A DNA stretch of 13,398 nt from an uncultured Chloroflexota bacterium (GCA_903928275.1 CAIYQJ010000404.1:1-13398); one strand, 5' to 3'; shown: positions 1-7,999, counted from the stretch's first letter. Program-made: numbers and translations. The notes: a model not told the origin generated them from the letters alone.

Positions 1-139
1 AGGCCAGCGCTACCTGCCCGACAGGCTCGCCGGCCGGCGCTACTACGTGCCGTCAGACGCCGGCCAGGAGCCGAACATCGCGGCCCGCATGGCCGAACGC
101 GAAGCCCGCAAGACGCGGCCGCCCCGGAAGAAGCGGTAG
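1..139 (+). CDS. rarA: C-terminal end of RarA (MgsA)-type replication-associated recombination ATPase, partial
   Basis: Only the last 45 codons are present. The gene enters from the left edge, is read from position 2 and stops at TAG 137-139. The visible tail contains YLPDRLAGRRYY, then a P-S-D-x-G step and an Ile-Ala-x-Arg-Met stretch, ending in a basic Arg/Lys tail. This matches the conserved C-terminus of RarA/MgsA proteins, where YLP...GRRYY-P-T/S-x-x-G precedes a short basic end. RarA is an AAA+ clamp-loader relative that acts at stalled replication forks. The ATPase domain lies outside the window, so identification rests on the tail alone. No strong terminator follows; a 5-bp stem with a 3-nt loop (148-160) lacks a T-run. 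Confidence 0.75.
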   Translation, partial: GQRYLPDRLAGRRYYVPSDAGQEPNIAARMAEREARKTRPPRKKR

Positions 140-330
140 CGGGGACCGCGCCACGGGCGCCGCGAACCGCCGGATGCCACCCCGGAGACTGGCTGTGAGG
201 TTCGCACGGGCCGCGGTGTCGGCGGTCGTGCACGAGGAGCGGCGGTGCGATCGCCGGAACCTCGGCCGGGTGACAGCCGGCGACATCGACCGCCCGCGAA
301 GTCCTCCCGGTGATCGGGCGATCGGGTACG

Positions 331-403
331 GCCGGCGGCGGGTTTCGGCCATGCGTACTGCGGGGACGGGTTTCAGCCGGCGGCGGGTTTCGGCCGTGCG
401 TAC
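331..403. repeat. 28-bp direct repeat, two near-perfect copies with a partial third copy between
   Basis: Copy 1 is at 331-358 and copy 2 at 376-403. They start with gccggcggcgggtttcggcc, end with tgcgtac and differ only at their 21st base (a versus g), giving a 45-bp period. Between them, 366-378 (acgggtttcagcc) repeats the central gcgggtttcggcc part with two changes. After copy 2 the tacggccggcg sequence that leads into copy 1 recurs (401-411). The function is unknown. It lies in non-coding sequence about 170 bp before serA. Confidence 0.7.
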
Positions 404-512
404 GGCCGGCGCCCGGCGCGCCAGGCAGCCCGCGACGCGGCAGCGCCGGGCCAGGGCGGTCAGTGCGATCGCGCCTCGGACTGGCGGCAGCGCGTGATCG
501 GGCTCGGGCCGG

Positions 513-518
513 TACGAT
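513..518 (+). promoter_or_regulatory. candidate -10 element for serA
   Basis: TACGAT at 513-518 fits the TANNNT form of a housekeeping -10 box and stands out in very GC-rich surroundings. It would place transcription start near 525, leaving a leader of about 50 nt that contains the serA ribosome binding site at 561-566. No clear -35 hexamer is seen at the expected spacing, so this is a pattern-based guess. Confidence 0.35.
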
Positions 519-574
519 TCGGCGGAGCGGGGCGCCCGACGCGCACCGACGCGGACGTGCGGAGGGCGAACTTC

Positions 575-2188
575 ATGCGGATCCTGGTGGCTGAACAGCT
601 CGCGCCAGAGGGCGTGGAGATCCTGCGCGCTGCGCACGACGTGGACGAGCGGGTGGGTCTCTCGAAGGACGAGTACCTCGCGATCCTCGCCGAGTACGAC
701 GCCCTCGTGGTGCGCAGCCAGGTCCAGGTCGACGCCGAGATGATCTCCCGAGGGGCTCGCCTCGCGGTCATCGGCCGGGCCGGGGTCGGCGTGGACAACG
801 TGGACCTCGACGCCGCCACGCGGGCGGGCATCACGGTCGTGAACGCCCCGACAGGCAACACCATCGCCGCCGCCGAGCACACGCTCGGCCTCCTCTACGC
901 GCTCGCGCGCAACATCGCCGCCGCCGACGCGTCCTTCCGGCGCGGCGAGTGGAAGCGATCGCAGTTCACGGGCGTGGAGCTCCGCGGGAAGACGCTCGGC
1001 CTCGTCGGCTTCGGCAAGATCGGCCAGGCGGTCGCCGTCCGCGCGAAGGCGATGGAGATGACGGTCCTCGTCGCCGATCCGTTCGTCACCGCCGACCTGG
1101 CCGCCCTGCACGGCGCGGAAGTCGTCGAGCTCGCGGACCTTCTCGAGCGCTCCGATGTCGTGAGCCTTCACGTCCCGAAGAACCGCACCACCGCCGGCAT
1201 GATCGGGGCGCGCGAGCTTGGCCGGATGAAGCCGACCGCGTTCGTCCTCAACGTGGCGCGTGGCGGCGTGGTCGACGAGGCGGCGCTCGCCGATGCGCTG
1301 GCGGCCGGGACGATCGCTGGGGCCGCGGTCGACGTCTACACCCAGGAGCCGCCGCCCGCCGACAACCCGCTCCGCGGCGCGCCGCACACCGTGCTCACAC
1401 CGCACCTGGGGGCCTCCACGGCAGAGGCCCAGGTCCGCGTGGCCGTCGAGGCGTCGCAGCAGGTCCTCGACGTTCTCGCCGGTCGACCGGCGCGGTACGC
1501 GGTGAACGCCCCCCTGCTCGGCCCGGAGACGACCACCGCGCTCGCGCCGTTCCTCCCGCTCGCCGAGGCGCTCGGCTCCTTCGTCCGCCAGTACCTGCGC
1601 GGGGCCGTCGAATCGCTCTCCGTCGAGGCCGCCGGCGAGATCGCCGCCCACGAGACGAGCCCACTCACCGCGGCGGCGCTCCGCGGGCTGCTCGAGGGCT
1701 CCACGGCCGAGCGCGTGAACCTCGTGAACGCGGGGCATCTCGCGAAGACGCGGGGGATCGCGGTGACCGAGCAGCGCACCGACGACGCGGGCTCGTACTC
1801 CTCGCTCTTGACGCTCCACGCGGAGGCGGGCGGCCGGACCGTGATCGTCGCCGGGACGATCGAGGCGCAGAAGGCCCGCCTCGTGCGCATCGACGACTTC
1901 TGGCTGCACATGGAGCCGGCCGCGTCGATGCTCCTGACGAGCCACCGCGACCGGCCGGGGATCGTCGGCCGGATCGGCGCCCTCCTCGGCGCCGCGGACG
2001 TGAACATCAGCGCGATGACGCTCGCCCGGCTCGCACCCCGAGCCGAGGCGCTCATGCTCCTCGCGCTCGACGCCATCCCACCGGACGGGATCGCTGCCGC
2101 CATCCGCGAGGACGATGCGATCATCGACGTGTGGGTCCTGCGGCTCGCGGTCGACGGAGACGGGGCGTCCGGCGGCCGAGGCGCGTGA
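575..2188 (+). CDS. serA: D-3-phosphoglycerate dehydrogenase, long form with ASB and ACT domains
   Basis: The 537-aa product catalyses the NAD-dependent oxidation of 3-phosphoglycerate to 3-phosphohydroxypyruvate, the first committed step of serine synthesis in the cytoplasm. The N-terminal catalytic half carries the Rossmann loop GFGKIG (about residues 145-150). The catalytic trio of the D-2-hydroxyacid dehydrogenase family is visible: Arg229 in NVARGGVVDE, Glu258 in TQEPP and His277 in TPHLGAST. An intervening allosteric substrate-binding domain (about 315-445) and a C-terminal ACT domain (about 450-525, with TSHRDRPGIVGRIG) make it the long form, consistent with about 525-540 aa in that class. 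ATG at 575 is chosen over an in-frame upstream start at 494 because ggaggg at 561-566 lies 8 nt before it and MRILVAEQLAPEG matches the family start. The ACT domain suggests feedback control by serine (family knowledge). Confidence 0.96.
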   Translation: MRILVAEQLAPEGVEILRAAHDVDERVGLSKDEYLAILAEYDALVVRSQVQVDAEMISRGARLAVIGRAGVGVDNVDLDAATRAGITVVNAPTGNTIAAAEHTLGLLYALARNIAAADASFRRGEWKRSQFTGVELRGKTLGLVGFGKIGQAVAVRAKAMEMTVLVADPFVTADLAALHGAEVVELADLLERSDVVSLHVPKNRTTAGMIGARELGRMKPTAFVLNVARGGVVDEAALADALAAGTIAGAAVDVYTQEPPPADNPLRGAPHTVLTPHLGASTAEAQVRVAVEASQQVLDVLAGRPARYAVNAPLLGPETTTALAPFLPLAEALGSFVRQYLRGAVESLSVEAAGEIAAHETSPLTAAALRGLLEGSTAERVNLVNAGHLAKTRGIAVTEQRTDDAGSYSSLLTLHAEAGGRTVIVAGTIEAQKARLVRIDDFWLHMEPAASMLLTSHRDRPGIVGRIGALLGAADVNISAMTLARLAPRAEALMLLALDAIPPDGIAAAIREDDAIIDVWVLRLAVDGDGASGGRGA

Positions 2189-2232
2189 CCGGGCGGACCG
2201 CGCCGCGCCGTCTGCCCGGTGACATCGCGACA

Positions 2233-2268
2233 CGCGACCCCCGCGATGCCCGCGACGCCCGCGACGCG
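2233..2268. repeat. four tandem imperfect 9-bp repeats in the serA-phosphatase gap
   Basis: Units based on cgcgacgcc occur back to back at 2233, 2242, 2251 and 2260, each with one or no change from the consensus. They fill much of the 88-bp gap between serA and the next gene and end directly at its ribosome binding site (2268-2272). This may be simple GC-rich slippage sequence. No function is claimed. Confidence 0.55.
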
Positions 2269-2276
2269 GAGGCGGC

Positions 2277-3083
2277 GTGACGACCGGCGGGCTCCTCCCG
2301 GACAGCCTCGATGCCACGCTCGTGCTCGTCCGGCACGGGGAGACGGAAGCGATCCGCGAGCGCCGGTTCCAGGGGCGCGCCGACACGGCCCTCTCGGAGC
2401 GCGGTCGTCGACAGGCCCACCTGGTCGCCGCGCGCCTGGTCGCTCGCGGACTCCCCTCCCCGCTCCCGCTCCCGACGTCGCCGCCACGCCGGATCGTCCA
2501 CTCGCCGCTCTCCCGGGCCGCGGACACGGCAGCCGCGATCGTGACCGCGTTCGGATCGGCGGGAATCGACGTCGCCCCGGAGGTGGCGCCGGCGTTCGTC
2601 GAGATCGGCCAGGGCGCCTGGGAGGGGATGCGCCTCGAGGAGATCGAGGTCGCGCACGGCCCCACCCTCGCCGCGTGGCGCCGCGCGCCCTGGGCGGCGC
2701 ACGCGCCGGGCGGGGACCCTCTCGCCGACGCCGACGCCCGCGTCCGCGCGTGGCTCCGGCCGCTGATCGAGGACCTCGGCCAGCCGGCTCCCGACGACGC
2801 AGGCGTGGCCGGCCGCCCCCAGGTGCTCGGCTACGAGCTCGGCGAGCCGGACGTCCCGTGGGCCGTCATCGTCGCCCACGACGCGTCGTTCCGCGTCCTG
2901 CTGCTCGCCCTGCTGGACCTGCCGCTGACCGGGTTCTGGCGGTTCCCGTTCGCCCCCGCGGCGATCACGATCGTGGAGATCCGGCGCGGGAGCGCGCGAC
3001 TGCGCCTCCACAACGCCGCGGAGCACCTCGCACCGCTCGCGACCGGGGTCGCAGACCGCGGTCGCCCGAGCGACGCGCTGTAG
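2277..3083 (+). CDS. histidine phosphatase superfamily protein (phosphoglycerate mutase-like), possible phosphoserine phosphatase
   Basis: The 268-aa protein has the full signature of the branch-1 histidine phosphatase (dPGM-like) fold. RHG lies at 19-21 in LVLVRHGET, followed by GRADTALSERGRRQA, then SPLSRAADTA, an acid/base candidate Glu109 in FVEIGQGAWEG, and the second histidine His201 in IVAHDASFR. The common SHGG form of the second site is AHDA here. Members dephosphorylate small phosphometabolites or interconvert phosphoglycerates. The position directly after serA suggests phosphoserine phosphatase, because dPGM-like enzymes do that job in some bacteria lacking SerB; this is inference. 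Alternatives are cobalamin-pathway phosphatase or a generic phosphatase. The start is GTG 2277 with ggagg at 2268-2272, a short 4-nt spacing. A linker of about 25 residues (about 168-192) precedes the second histidine. It is probably co-transcribed with serA. Confidence 0.88.
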   Translation: MTTGGLLPDSLDATLVLVRHGETEAIRERRFQGRADTALSERGRRQAHLVAARLVARGLPSPLPLPTSPPRRIVHSPLSRAADTAAAIVTAFGSAGIDVAPEVAPAFVEIGQGAWEGMRLEEIEVAHGPTLAAWRRAPWAAHAPGGDPLADADARVRAWLRPLIEDLGQPAPDDAGVAGRPQVLGYELGEPDVPWAVIVAHDASFRVLLLALLDLPLTGFWRFPFAPAAITIVEIRRGSARLRLHNAAEHLAPLATGVADRGRPSDAL

Positions 3084-3122
3084 GAGACGATCGCCCCGTA
3101 CCCCGCATCGGCGATACGGCTC

Positions 3123-3151
3123 GCCGCCGCGCCCCGGCTCGCGGTGGCGGC
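3123..3151. terminator. GC-rich hairpin between convergent genes, possible bidirectional terminator
   Basis: The arms gccgccgcg (3123-3131) and cgcggtggcggc (3140-3151) can pair as six plus three GC pairs with a 3-nt bulge and an 8-nt loop. It sits in the 89-bp gap between the stop codons of the phosphatase gene (plus) and the transglutaminase gene (minus), where both transcripts must end. There is no T-run on either side, so it is not a classical intrinsic terminator. Confidence 0.3.
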
Positions 3152-3172
3152 GCGCCGGGCAGCCCCCACTCG

Positions 3173-5587
3173 TCAGTGCCGGGTGGACCGTGGGGGTCGG
3201 CGCCGGAGGACCAGGCGGAGCAGTCGCGTCCGCAGCCGCCGGCTCGCGGCGCCGAGCTCGCGGAGCCGCTCGTCGGACAGGTCCCGGCGAGCGTACGTCG
3301 CCTCGACCTTCGAAGTGGCCACCAGCGCGAGGTCAGGTCCCGCCGCCGGCAGCACTTCCGCGAGGCCGGCCGTGTACTCGTAGACGGTCTGGCTCGGCCG
3401 CTGCGCATACCCGAGCCGACCGGCGACCCGAGTCACCATCGAATACACGGCATCCGGTGCGGCCGGCCGGGCGGGTCGCCGCAGGAATGCGACGAGCAGG
3501 AGCGACCCGATCGCGGCCAGCAGGATCGCTGCGATCGCGAAGAGGCCGGGCCCGGGGATCCCGCCGCCATCGGACGAGGTGCCGGTCGCGCCCACGAGCG
3601 GCGTCCGGCGCGGGTCGCGCTCCCCGTTGTCGGGGACCAGGCTGGAGCTTGACAGCGGCGTCGGCGAGCTGGAGGCGACCGGCGGTCCGGCGGGCAGGCT
3701 CGTGTCGCGGGCGACGCCGCCGCCGGTCGGGTCGAAGTCGACCCAGCCATACCCGGGGAACCAGGCCTCGACCCACGCATGCGCGCGCGCCCGGGTGACC
3801 GTCTCCACACCGTTCACGTCCCGCTCGCCCGGCAGGAAGCCCTCCACGAAGCGCGTGGGGATGCCATTGAGCCGCAGCATGACGGCCATGGTCGTCGCGT
3901 AGTACTCGCAGTACCCACGCCGCGAGTAGATGAAGCAGTCGGCCACTCCCCTGCCCCCGCACTGGACGTCGGAGACGTCCGTGTCGTACGTGAAGTTCGC
4001 CGGGTCGCGGAGGAACGTCTCGACGGCGCGGGCGAGGTCGTAGGCGTTCGTCGCCCCGCTCTCGCGCTCGATCCGGTCGAGCAGCTGGCGCGTCTCGGTG
4101 CCCACGGTCCCGGGCAGGACCGTGGCGTACAGGGCGACCACGTCGGGTGGATAGTCGGAGCCGGCGGCCCGAAGCTTGTTGGCCGTGAGCCCGTTGGGGT
4201 CGGCCGGGCTCATGTCCGGCACGAGCGCGGTGACCAGGTACGGTCGTCCGGCCCCAGCGGACGTCATCGTCGCGAGGAAGCCGTCGGCCGCGGCCTGGCT
4301 CGGGGCCGGCGTGGCATCGGGCTGGGCGTAGACGAGCGTGAGCCGCGTGGGTCGGTCGATCGTCGCGGGGCCGTTCGGGCTCACGATGAGCCTCGACGCC
4401 GCGTCGGACGGCGTGATCTCGAACGTCACCCGGCGCCGCCCGACCGTCGGGTCGATCGGCTCGCCCGTGCCGGCGAGGACCGGGTCGCCGGCCGCGACGC
4501 GCGTGTCACGCGTGTCCGTCCAGGTCCACGAGCTGCCCGTGAACGAATCGTACGCCGCAGCCCTCCACGCGTACGTCGCCGCATCCGGCATCTTCGCCGT
4601 GAAGACCTCTGTGCTGTCGGTCAGCCATGTCCCCGAGATCGCGGCCGTCTGCCCGAAGACGATCCCGCCGACGCGCGTGCCCGGTCCACCGCCGGGAAGC
4701 AGCCGCGAGATCGTGCTGCCCACCTCGACGAGCCGCTGGTCCACGCCGTCCCATGCCGACGCGAGCGGCGCGGACGCGGCCACGTTCGTCAGCACGAGCG
4801 CGCCGACGACGGAGACGAGCACGAACCCGAGGCCCGCTCGCAGGTAGAGCGAGGAGGTGCCGGCTGTGTCGTCGATCCGGTGGCGCGCCCACGCGCGTCT
4901 CTCGTCGGAGACGTGGACGCGCACCACGAGCAGGAGGGCGGCGAGGCAGAAGATGACGAGAAGATGGAACTGGTCACGGACAGTGATCGACACGTTCAGG
5001 AGGAGGACCGTCCCCACGGCGAGCACTGCGCCGGTGGCCTTGCCGTGCCGGAACACCGTCCACGAGGCGAAGAACGCCGTGGACCACGTGATGAGGCCGA
5101 GGATTGCGAGGAAGTGGCCGACCTGCGTCGTCGTCGACCTGCCCCGGACGACCAGGTCCGTGTAGGCGCCGAAGGCCGACCGGGATGCGATGGCCACGGC
5201 GTCGAGGATCCCCGCCGCGTGCGGGTCGATCGTCATGCCCACGGCGATCACGACCAGGCCCACGCCGACGAACGCCTGCACCGTGAGCGCGGCCACGCGC
5301 GGCCACGGCATCTTCCCGGCGACGAGGCCGGCGACCACGCCGGCCGCCGCGATCCACGCGAGGAAGTCCGTGTACTCGCCGCGCCCGAGGACCCAGCGAG
5401 CGTCGTCGATCGACAAGGCCATGGTGACAGCCATGACGAGCAGGAGGAGCAGGCTGGACCAGCCCTCCTCCGGGCCGGCGATGAACCGGCGCGCCGCGTC
5501 CTCGATCGACATCGACCGAGCCATGCCCCGTGAGGCATCCGCCGGGGTCGGGCGACGGCTGGTGCTGGCCGTGGGAGCCCTGCTCAC
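3173..5587 (-). CDS. transglutaminase-like membrane protein (TgpA-type, DUF3488/Transglut_core/DUF4129 architecture)
   Basis: The 804-aa membrane protein starts with about seven TM helices (roughly 43-60, 75-92, 98-119, 157-180, 184-201, 207-224, 250-270). An extracytoplasmic region follows, containing a transglutaminase/protease-like core. The Cys-His-Asp triad is intact: Cys560 in RRGYCEYYAT, His603 in RAHAWVEAWFPG and Asp619 in WVDFDPTG. A C-terminal TM (about 678-702) leads to a short cytoplasmic DUF4129-like tail. The biochemical role of the family is poorly known; it belongs to the MoxR/DUF58/TGase envelope module. I chose GTG 5587 because it overlaps the DUF58 stop as GTGA and has ggagg 7 nt upstream inside DUF58. 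The downstream in-frame ATG at 5524 (783 aa) has no good ribosome binding site but remains possible. Long, Pro/Ser/Thr-rich linkers flank the last TM (about 625-675). Confidence 0.9.
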   Translation of the reverse strand: MSRAPTASTSRRPTPADASRGMARSMSIEDAARRFIAGPEEGWSSLLLLLVMAVTMALSIDDARWVLGRGEYTDFLAWIAAAGVVAGLVAGKMPWPRVAALTVQAFVGVGLVVIAVGMTIDPHAAGILDAVAIASRSAFGAYTDLVVRGRSTTTQVGHFLAILGLITWSTAFFASWTVFRHGKATGAVLAVGTVLLLNVSITVRDQFHLLVIFCLAALLLVVRVHVSDERRAWARHRIDDTAGTSSLYLRAGLGFVLVSVVGALVLTNVAASAPLASAWDGVDQRLVEVGSTISRLLPGGGPGTRVGGIVFGQTAAISGTWLTDSTEVFTAKMPDAATYAWRAAAYDSFTGSSWTWTDTRDTRVAAGDPVLAGTGEPIDPTVGRRRVTFEITPSDAASRLIVSPNGPATIDRPTRLTLVYAQPDATPAPSQAAADGFLATMTSAGAGRPYLVTALVPDMSPADPNGLTANKLRAAGSDYPPDVVALYATVLPGTVGTETRQLLDRIERESGATNAYDLARAVETFLRDPANFTYDTDVSDVQCGGRGVADCFIYSRRGYCEYYATTMAVMLRLNGIPTRFVEGFLPGERDVNGVETVTRARAHAWVEAWFPGYGWVDFDPTGGGVARDTSLPAGPPVASSSPTPLSSSSLVPDNGERDPRRTPLVGATGTSSDGGGIPGPGLFAIAAILLAAIGSLLLVAFLRRPARPAAPDAVYSMVTRVAGRLGYAQRPSQTVYEYTAGLAEVLPAAGPDLALVATSKVEATYARRDLSDERLRELGAASRRLRTRLLRLVLRRRPPRSTRH

Positions 5588-6939
5588 GCGAGGGCCTCCG
5601 AAAGTCGCTCGTCCGCACGGACGATGACGGTTCGGAGGTCGTACTCGGCGAGCTGGTGCCGGAGCGCCCGCATGGCCTGGATCGCCTCCGCGTGGTCGGG
5701 GTCGTCCTCGGCGTCGGGGATTCCCGTCGGCGCGCCGAAGTCCCCGGCGATGCCACCGGCCGCGGGTCCGCCGTGAGCCGCCGCGGTGGAGGCCGCGACC
5801 GCAGGGGCCGCGACCGCACGGGCCGCGACCGGGGCCGCCCCTGCGGAAGGCACCGCGAACGTCGGCCCGTCGAGTAGCACGACGACGCACGCCACGCCCC
5901 TCGATCGGAGTGTCGCGAGCGGACGGATCCATGCGGCCTCGTCCGAGGACGTGATGACGACGACCGTCATCCCGCGACGCAGCCGCGGGAGCGTCACGCT
6001 CAGGGCCTCTGCGAGCGGGGCAGGGCCGTCGCCCTCCACGGCCGCGAGCAGCTGCATGATCTTGAGCCGCTGGCGCGGCCCTCGATCGGCCTGGAGCGTC
6101 GTCGGATGGCGGCCGGTCGCGGTGATCCCCACCGCGCGGCCTTCCTCCACCGCCTTGGCCGCGATGGACGCGGCGGCGCGGATCCCGACCTCGACGGTGG
6201 AGCGGTCCCCCTTCCCCGCCTGCACGCCCGCATCGAGGTCGAGGACGATCCACGCGTCCGCGGTCTGCTCCAGGTCGAACTCCTTCACCTGGATCTCCCC
6301 GTGCCGGGCGGTCGACTTCCAGTGGATCCGGTTGAAGGAATCGCCCGGCGCGTACGGCCGGACGCCCGTCGCGAGCGGGGTGGTCTGGAGCGCCCGCTCG
6401 CGTGACGTATGGCTGCCGTCGAGCTCCGCCGAGGGGAGGCGCCAGTGCGGGATCCGCTCGATGCGCGGATAGACGACGACGTTGACGCCGTGACCCACCC
6501 CGGCGACGGATTCGAAGAGCCCGAACGGATCGCCGGTGCGGATCTGGAGCGGGTCCACACGGAAGTGGCCACGCCTGCTCAGGGGCACCTTGGCGACCCA
6601 CGTCCGCTCGGCTCGCGGCCCGAGCGAGATGGCACGTCCCGGCAGGGGCACGGGGAGGCTCGACGGGTTGTACGTCTCCAGCCAGAGCTTGGGGAGTCGT
6701 CCGACGTTGCGCACGGTGTACGTGGCCCGGAGCTGGTCTCCCACGTGCCCGTGCACCTGCCCGATGGCGAACCCCGCCTCGAGCGACTGGAGGCCGAGGC
6801 GCGTGGCGAAGTAGCTGCCGGCGATGACGAGGAACCCGAGGTAGACGAGGAAGAAGAGGAATGGGAGGCCGGTCGACAGGGCGGCGACGATGACGATCGT
6901 CCCGACGACGAGGATCGGCAGGCGACGGAGCCGCAACAT
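5584..6939 (-). CDS. DUF58 domain protein (MoxR-associated, VWA-like)
   Basis: The 451-aa protein begins with two adjacent TM helices (about 7-23 and 25-42). A beta-rich domain follows (about 55-160, with TYTVRNVGRLPKLWLE and GHFRVDPLQIRTGDPFGLF), then the DUF58 signature GDSFNRIHWKSTARHGEIQV around Trp207. The C-terminal half looks like a von Willebrand A-type fold: IVLDLDAG, then TVVVITSSDEAAW from about residue 325, then VACVVVLLDG. Proteins of this family pair with MoxR ATPases and transglutaminase-like proteins; the molecular role is not established. It lies 25 bp after moxR and overlaps the transglutaminase gene by 4 nt. ATG 6939 has no visible Shine-Dalgarno; a longer in-frame GTG at 7008 would overlap moxR and adds a non-family N-terminus, so I prefer ATG. 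An Ala-rich 5-residue repeat is inserted at about 365-390. Confidence 0.9.
   Translation of the reverse strand: MLRLRRLPILVVGTIVIVAALSTGLPFLFFLVYLGFLVIAGSYFATRLGLQSLEAGFAIGQVHGHVGDQLRATYTVRNVGRLPKLWLETYNPSSLPVPLPGRAISLGPRAERTWVAKVPLSRRGHFRVDPLQIRTGDPFGLFESVAGVGHGVNVVVYPRIERIPHWRLPSAELDGSHTSRERALQTTPLATGVRPYAPGDSFNRIHWKSTARHGEIQVKEFDLEQTADAWIVLDLDAGVQAGKGDRSTVEVGIRAAASIAAKAVEEGRAVGITATGRHPTTLQADRGPRQRLKIMQLLAAVEGDGPAPLAEALSVTLPRLRRGMTVVVITSSDEAAWIRPLATLRSRGVACVVVLLDGPTFAVPSAGAAPVAARAVAAPAVAASTAAAHGGPAAGGIAGDFGAPTGIPDAEDDPDHAEAIQAMRALRHQLAEYDLRTVIVRADERLSEALA
5791..5830. repeat. 15-bp tandem repeat inside the DUF58 gene
   Basis: The unit ggccgcgaccgca begins at 5791 and 5806, and its first ten bases recur at 5821, giving a 15-bp period. 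On the coding (minus) strand this encodes successive five-residue blocks of the type VAARA, VAAPA, VAAST. It forms a low-complexity Ala/Val/Pro segment near the C-terminus of the DUF58 protein, probably a flexible insert gained by slippage. Confidence 0.65.
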
Positions 6940-6964
6940 GGAGGCGTCGGTGGGGTGGCGCCGG

Positions 6965-7999
6965 TCAGCGGACGCCGGGCTCGCGGTCGCCGATGTCGCG
7001 CGGGCCACCCATCCGACCGACGGGCTTCTCGCTGCCGACCGGCACGGCGTCGACCACTTCGCGCACGACCTGCCCGGGCTCGATGTCGCGGATCGTGGAG
7101 CTGGTCTTCACGATGACCCGGTGCGCCAACGCGGACTCCGCGAGCTCCTTCACGTCATCGGGGATCACGTAGTCGCGTCCGAGGAGTGCCGCGAGCGCCT
7201 GGCTCGCGCGATACAGGGCGATGGAGCCGCGCGGAGATGCGCCGAGGTACACGTCGGGGTGGACGCGCGTGGCCCCCACGAGCCGGACGATGTACTCGCT
7301 GACCGCGGGGTCGACGTAGACCTCGCGGGTCGCGGCCTGGAGCGCGTAGAGGTCCGCGGCCGAGATCACGTCGGTGAGCGCGTCGAGCGGGTGGGTCCGC
7401 TTCTGCTCGTCGAGGATGACGATCTCCTCGGCGGGCTCCGGGTAGCCCATCCGGAGCTTGAGCATGAAGCGGTCCAGCTGGGCCTCCGGGAGTGCGAACG
7501 TGCCCTCGTACTCGATCGGATTCTGGGTCGCGATGACGAGGAACGGCTCCGGCATCATGTGGGTGATTCCGTCGATCGTGGCCTGGCGCTCCTCCATGCA
7601 CTCGAGGAGCGCCGACTGCGTCTTGGGCGTCGCCCGGTTGATCTCGTCGGCCAGGACGACCTGCGCGAAGATCGGCCCTGGCCGGAACTCGAACTCCTGG
7701 GTCTTCTGGTTGTAGATCGAGAGGCCCGTCACGTCCGAGGGGAGGAGGTCGGGCGTGAACTGGATCCGGCGGAACGTGCACCCGATGCTGCGCGCGATCG
7801 CCTTCGCGAGGACCGTCTTGCCGGTGCCGGGCACGTCCTCGATGAGGAGGTGGCCGCGGCACAGCAGCGCGACGAGAGCGATCCGCACCTCGCGATGCTT
7901 GCCCACGATGACGCGCTCGACATTGGCCTGGATGCGCTCGCCGGACTCCTGGATATGGTGCAATCGATGGTCTCCGTGCGGGCGGGGTCGGCGCGGCAT
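6965..7999 (-). CDS. moxR: MoxR family AAA+ ATPase
   Basis: The 344-aa cytoplasmic AAA+ ATPase has Walker A GTGKT (58-62, in EDVPGTGKTVLAKAIA), Walker B VVLADE (114-119, followed by INRATPKTQSALLE), and the MoxR-typical ATQNPIEYEGTFALPEAQLDRFM (sensor 1 and arginine-finger region). A C-terminal lid domain carries SPRGSIALYRASQALAA. MoxR ATPases are chaperone-like and are thought to mature or remodel partner proteins, usually the adjacent DUF58/VWA protein. The start is uncertain. ATG 7999 follows a candidate -10 box by about 27 nt but has no Shine-Dalgarno. An in-frame TTG at 7963 (332 aa) has ggag 8 nt upstream and begins close to the conserved HHIQESGERIQANVERVIVG, so it is a fair alternative. 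DUF58 starts 25 bp downstream. Confidence 0.93.
   Translation of the reverse strand: MPRRPRPHGDHRLHHIQESGERIQANVERVIVGKHREVRIALVALLCRGHLLIEDVPGTGKTVLAKAIARSIGCTFRRIQFTPDLLPSDVTGLSIYNQKTQEFEFRPGPIFAQVVLADEINRATPKTQSALLECMEERQATIDGITHMMPEPFLVIATQNPIEYEGTFALPEAQLDRFMLKLRMGYPEPAEEIVILDEQKRTHPLDALTDVISAADLYALQAATREVYVDPAVSEYIVRLVGATRVHPDVYLGASPRGSIALYRASQALAALLGRDYVIPDDVKELAESALAHRVIVKTSSTIRDIEPGQVVREVVDAVPVGSEKPVGRMGGPRDIGDREPGVR

Larger units (their letters stand above)
140..574. other. 435-bp intergenic region between rarA and serA
   Basis: No convincing gene is seen here. Open frames exist on both strands, as expected at this GC content, but they have no ribosome binding site and their translations are Arg/Pro/Ala-rich. 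The region contains a 28-bp direct repeat (331-403) and a candidate serA promoter near 513. I looked for a tRNA T-arm and for rRNA or riboswitch-like structure and recognised none. The serA leader could be regulatory, but nothing in it matches a known riboswitch core that I can identify. Confidence 0.6.

Noticed and set aside
331..403. CRISPR array
   Set aside because: Only two full copies, a 17-nt spacer carrying part of the repeat itself, and no cas genes.
174..497. Possible small plus-strand gene in the rarA-serA gap
   Set aside because: No Shine-Dalgarno, and the translation is Arg/Ala-rich and dominated by the DNA repeat; reads as non-coding.
949..2280. Plus-strand open frame overlapping serA in another frame
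   Set aside because: Arg/Pro/Ala-rich shadow of serA codons; no independent ribosome binding site or domain.
53..2665. Very long minus-strand open frame opposite serA and the phosphatase gene
   Set aside because: Its translation is Arg/Gly/Val-rich with no domain, and it lies antisense to two genes with clear family motifs. Long antisense frames are expected at this GC content.
3779..5533. Long plus-strand open frame opposite the transglutaminase gene
   Set aside because: Acidic/Arg-rich shadow with no motif; the minus strand carries TM helices and an intact Cys-His-Asp triad.
5588..6601. Apparent N-terminal extension of the transglutaminase protein through the DUF58 region
   Set aside because: The extension is an out-of-frame reading of the DUF58 gene, low in hydrophobic segments; the GTG at 5587 with ggagg is the natural start.
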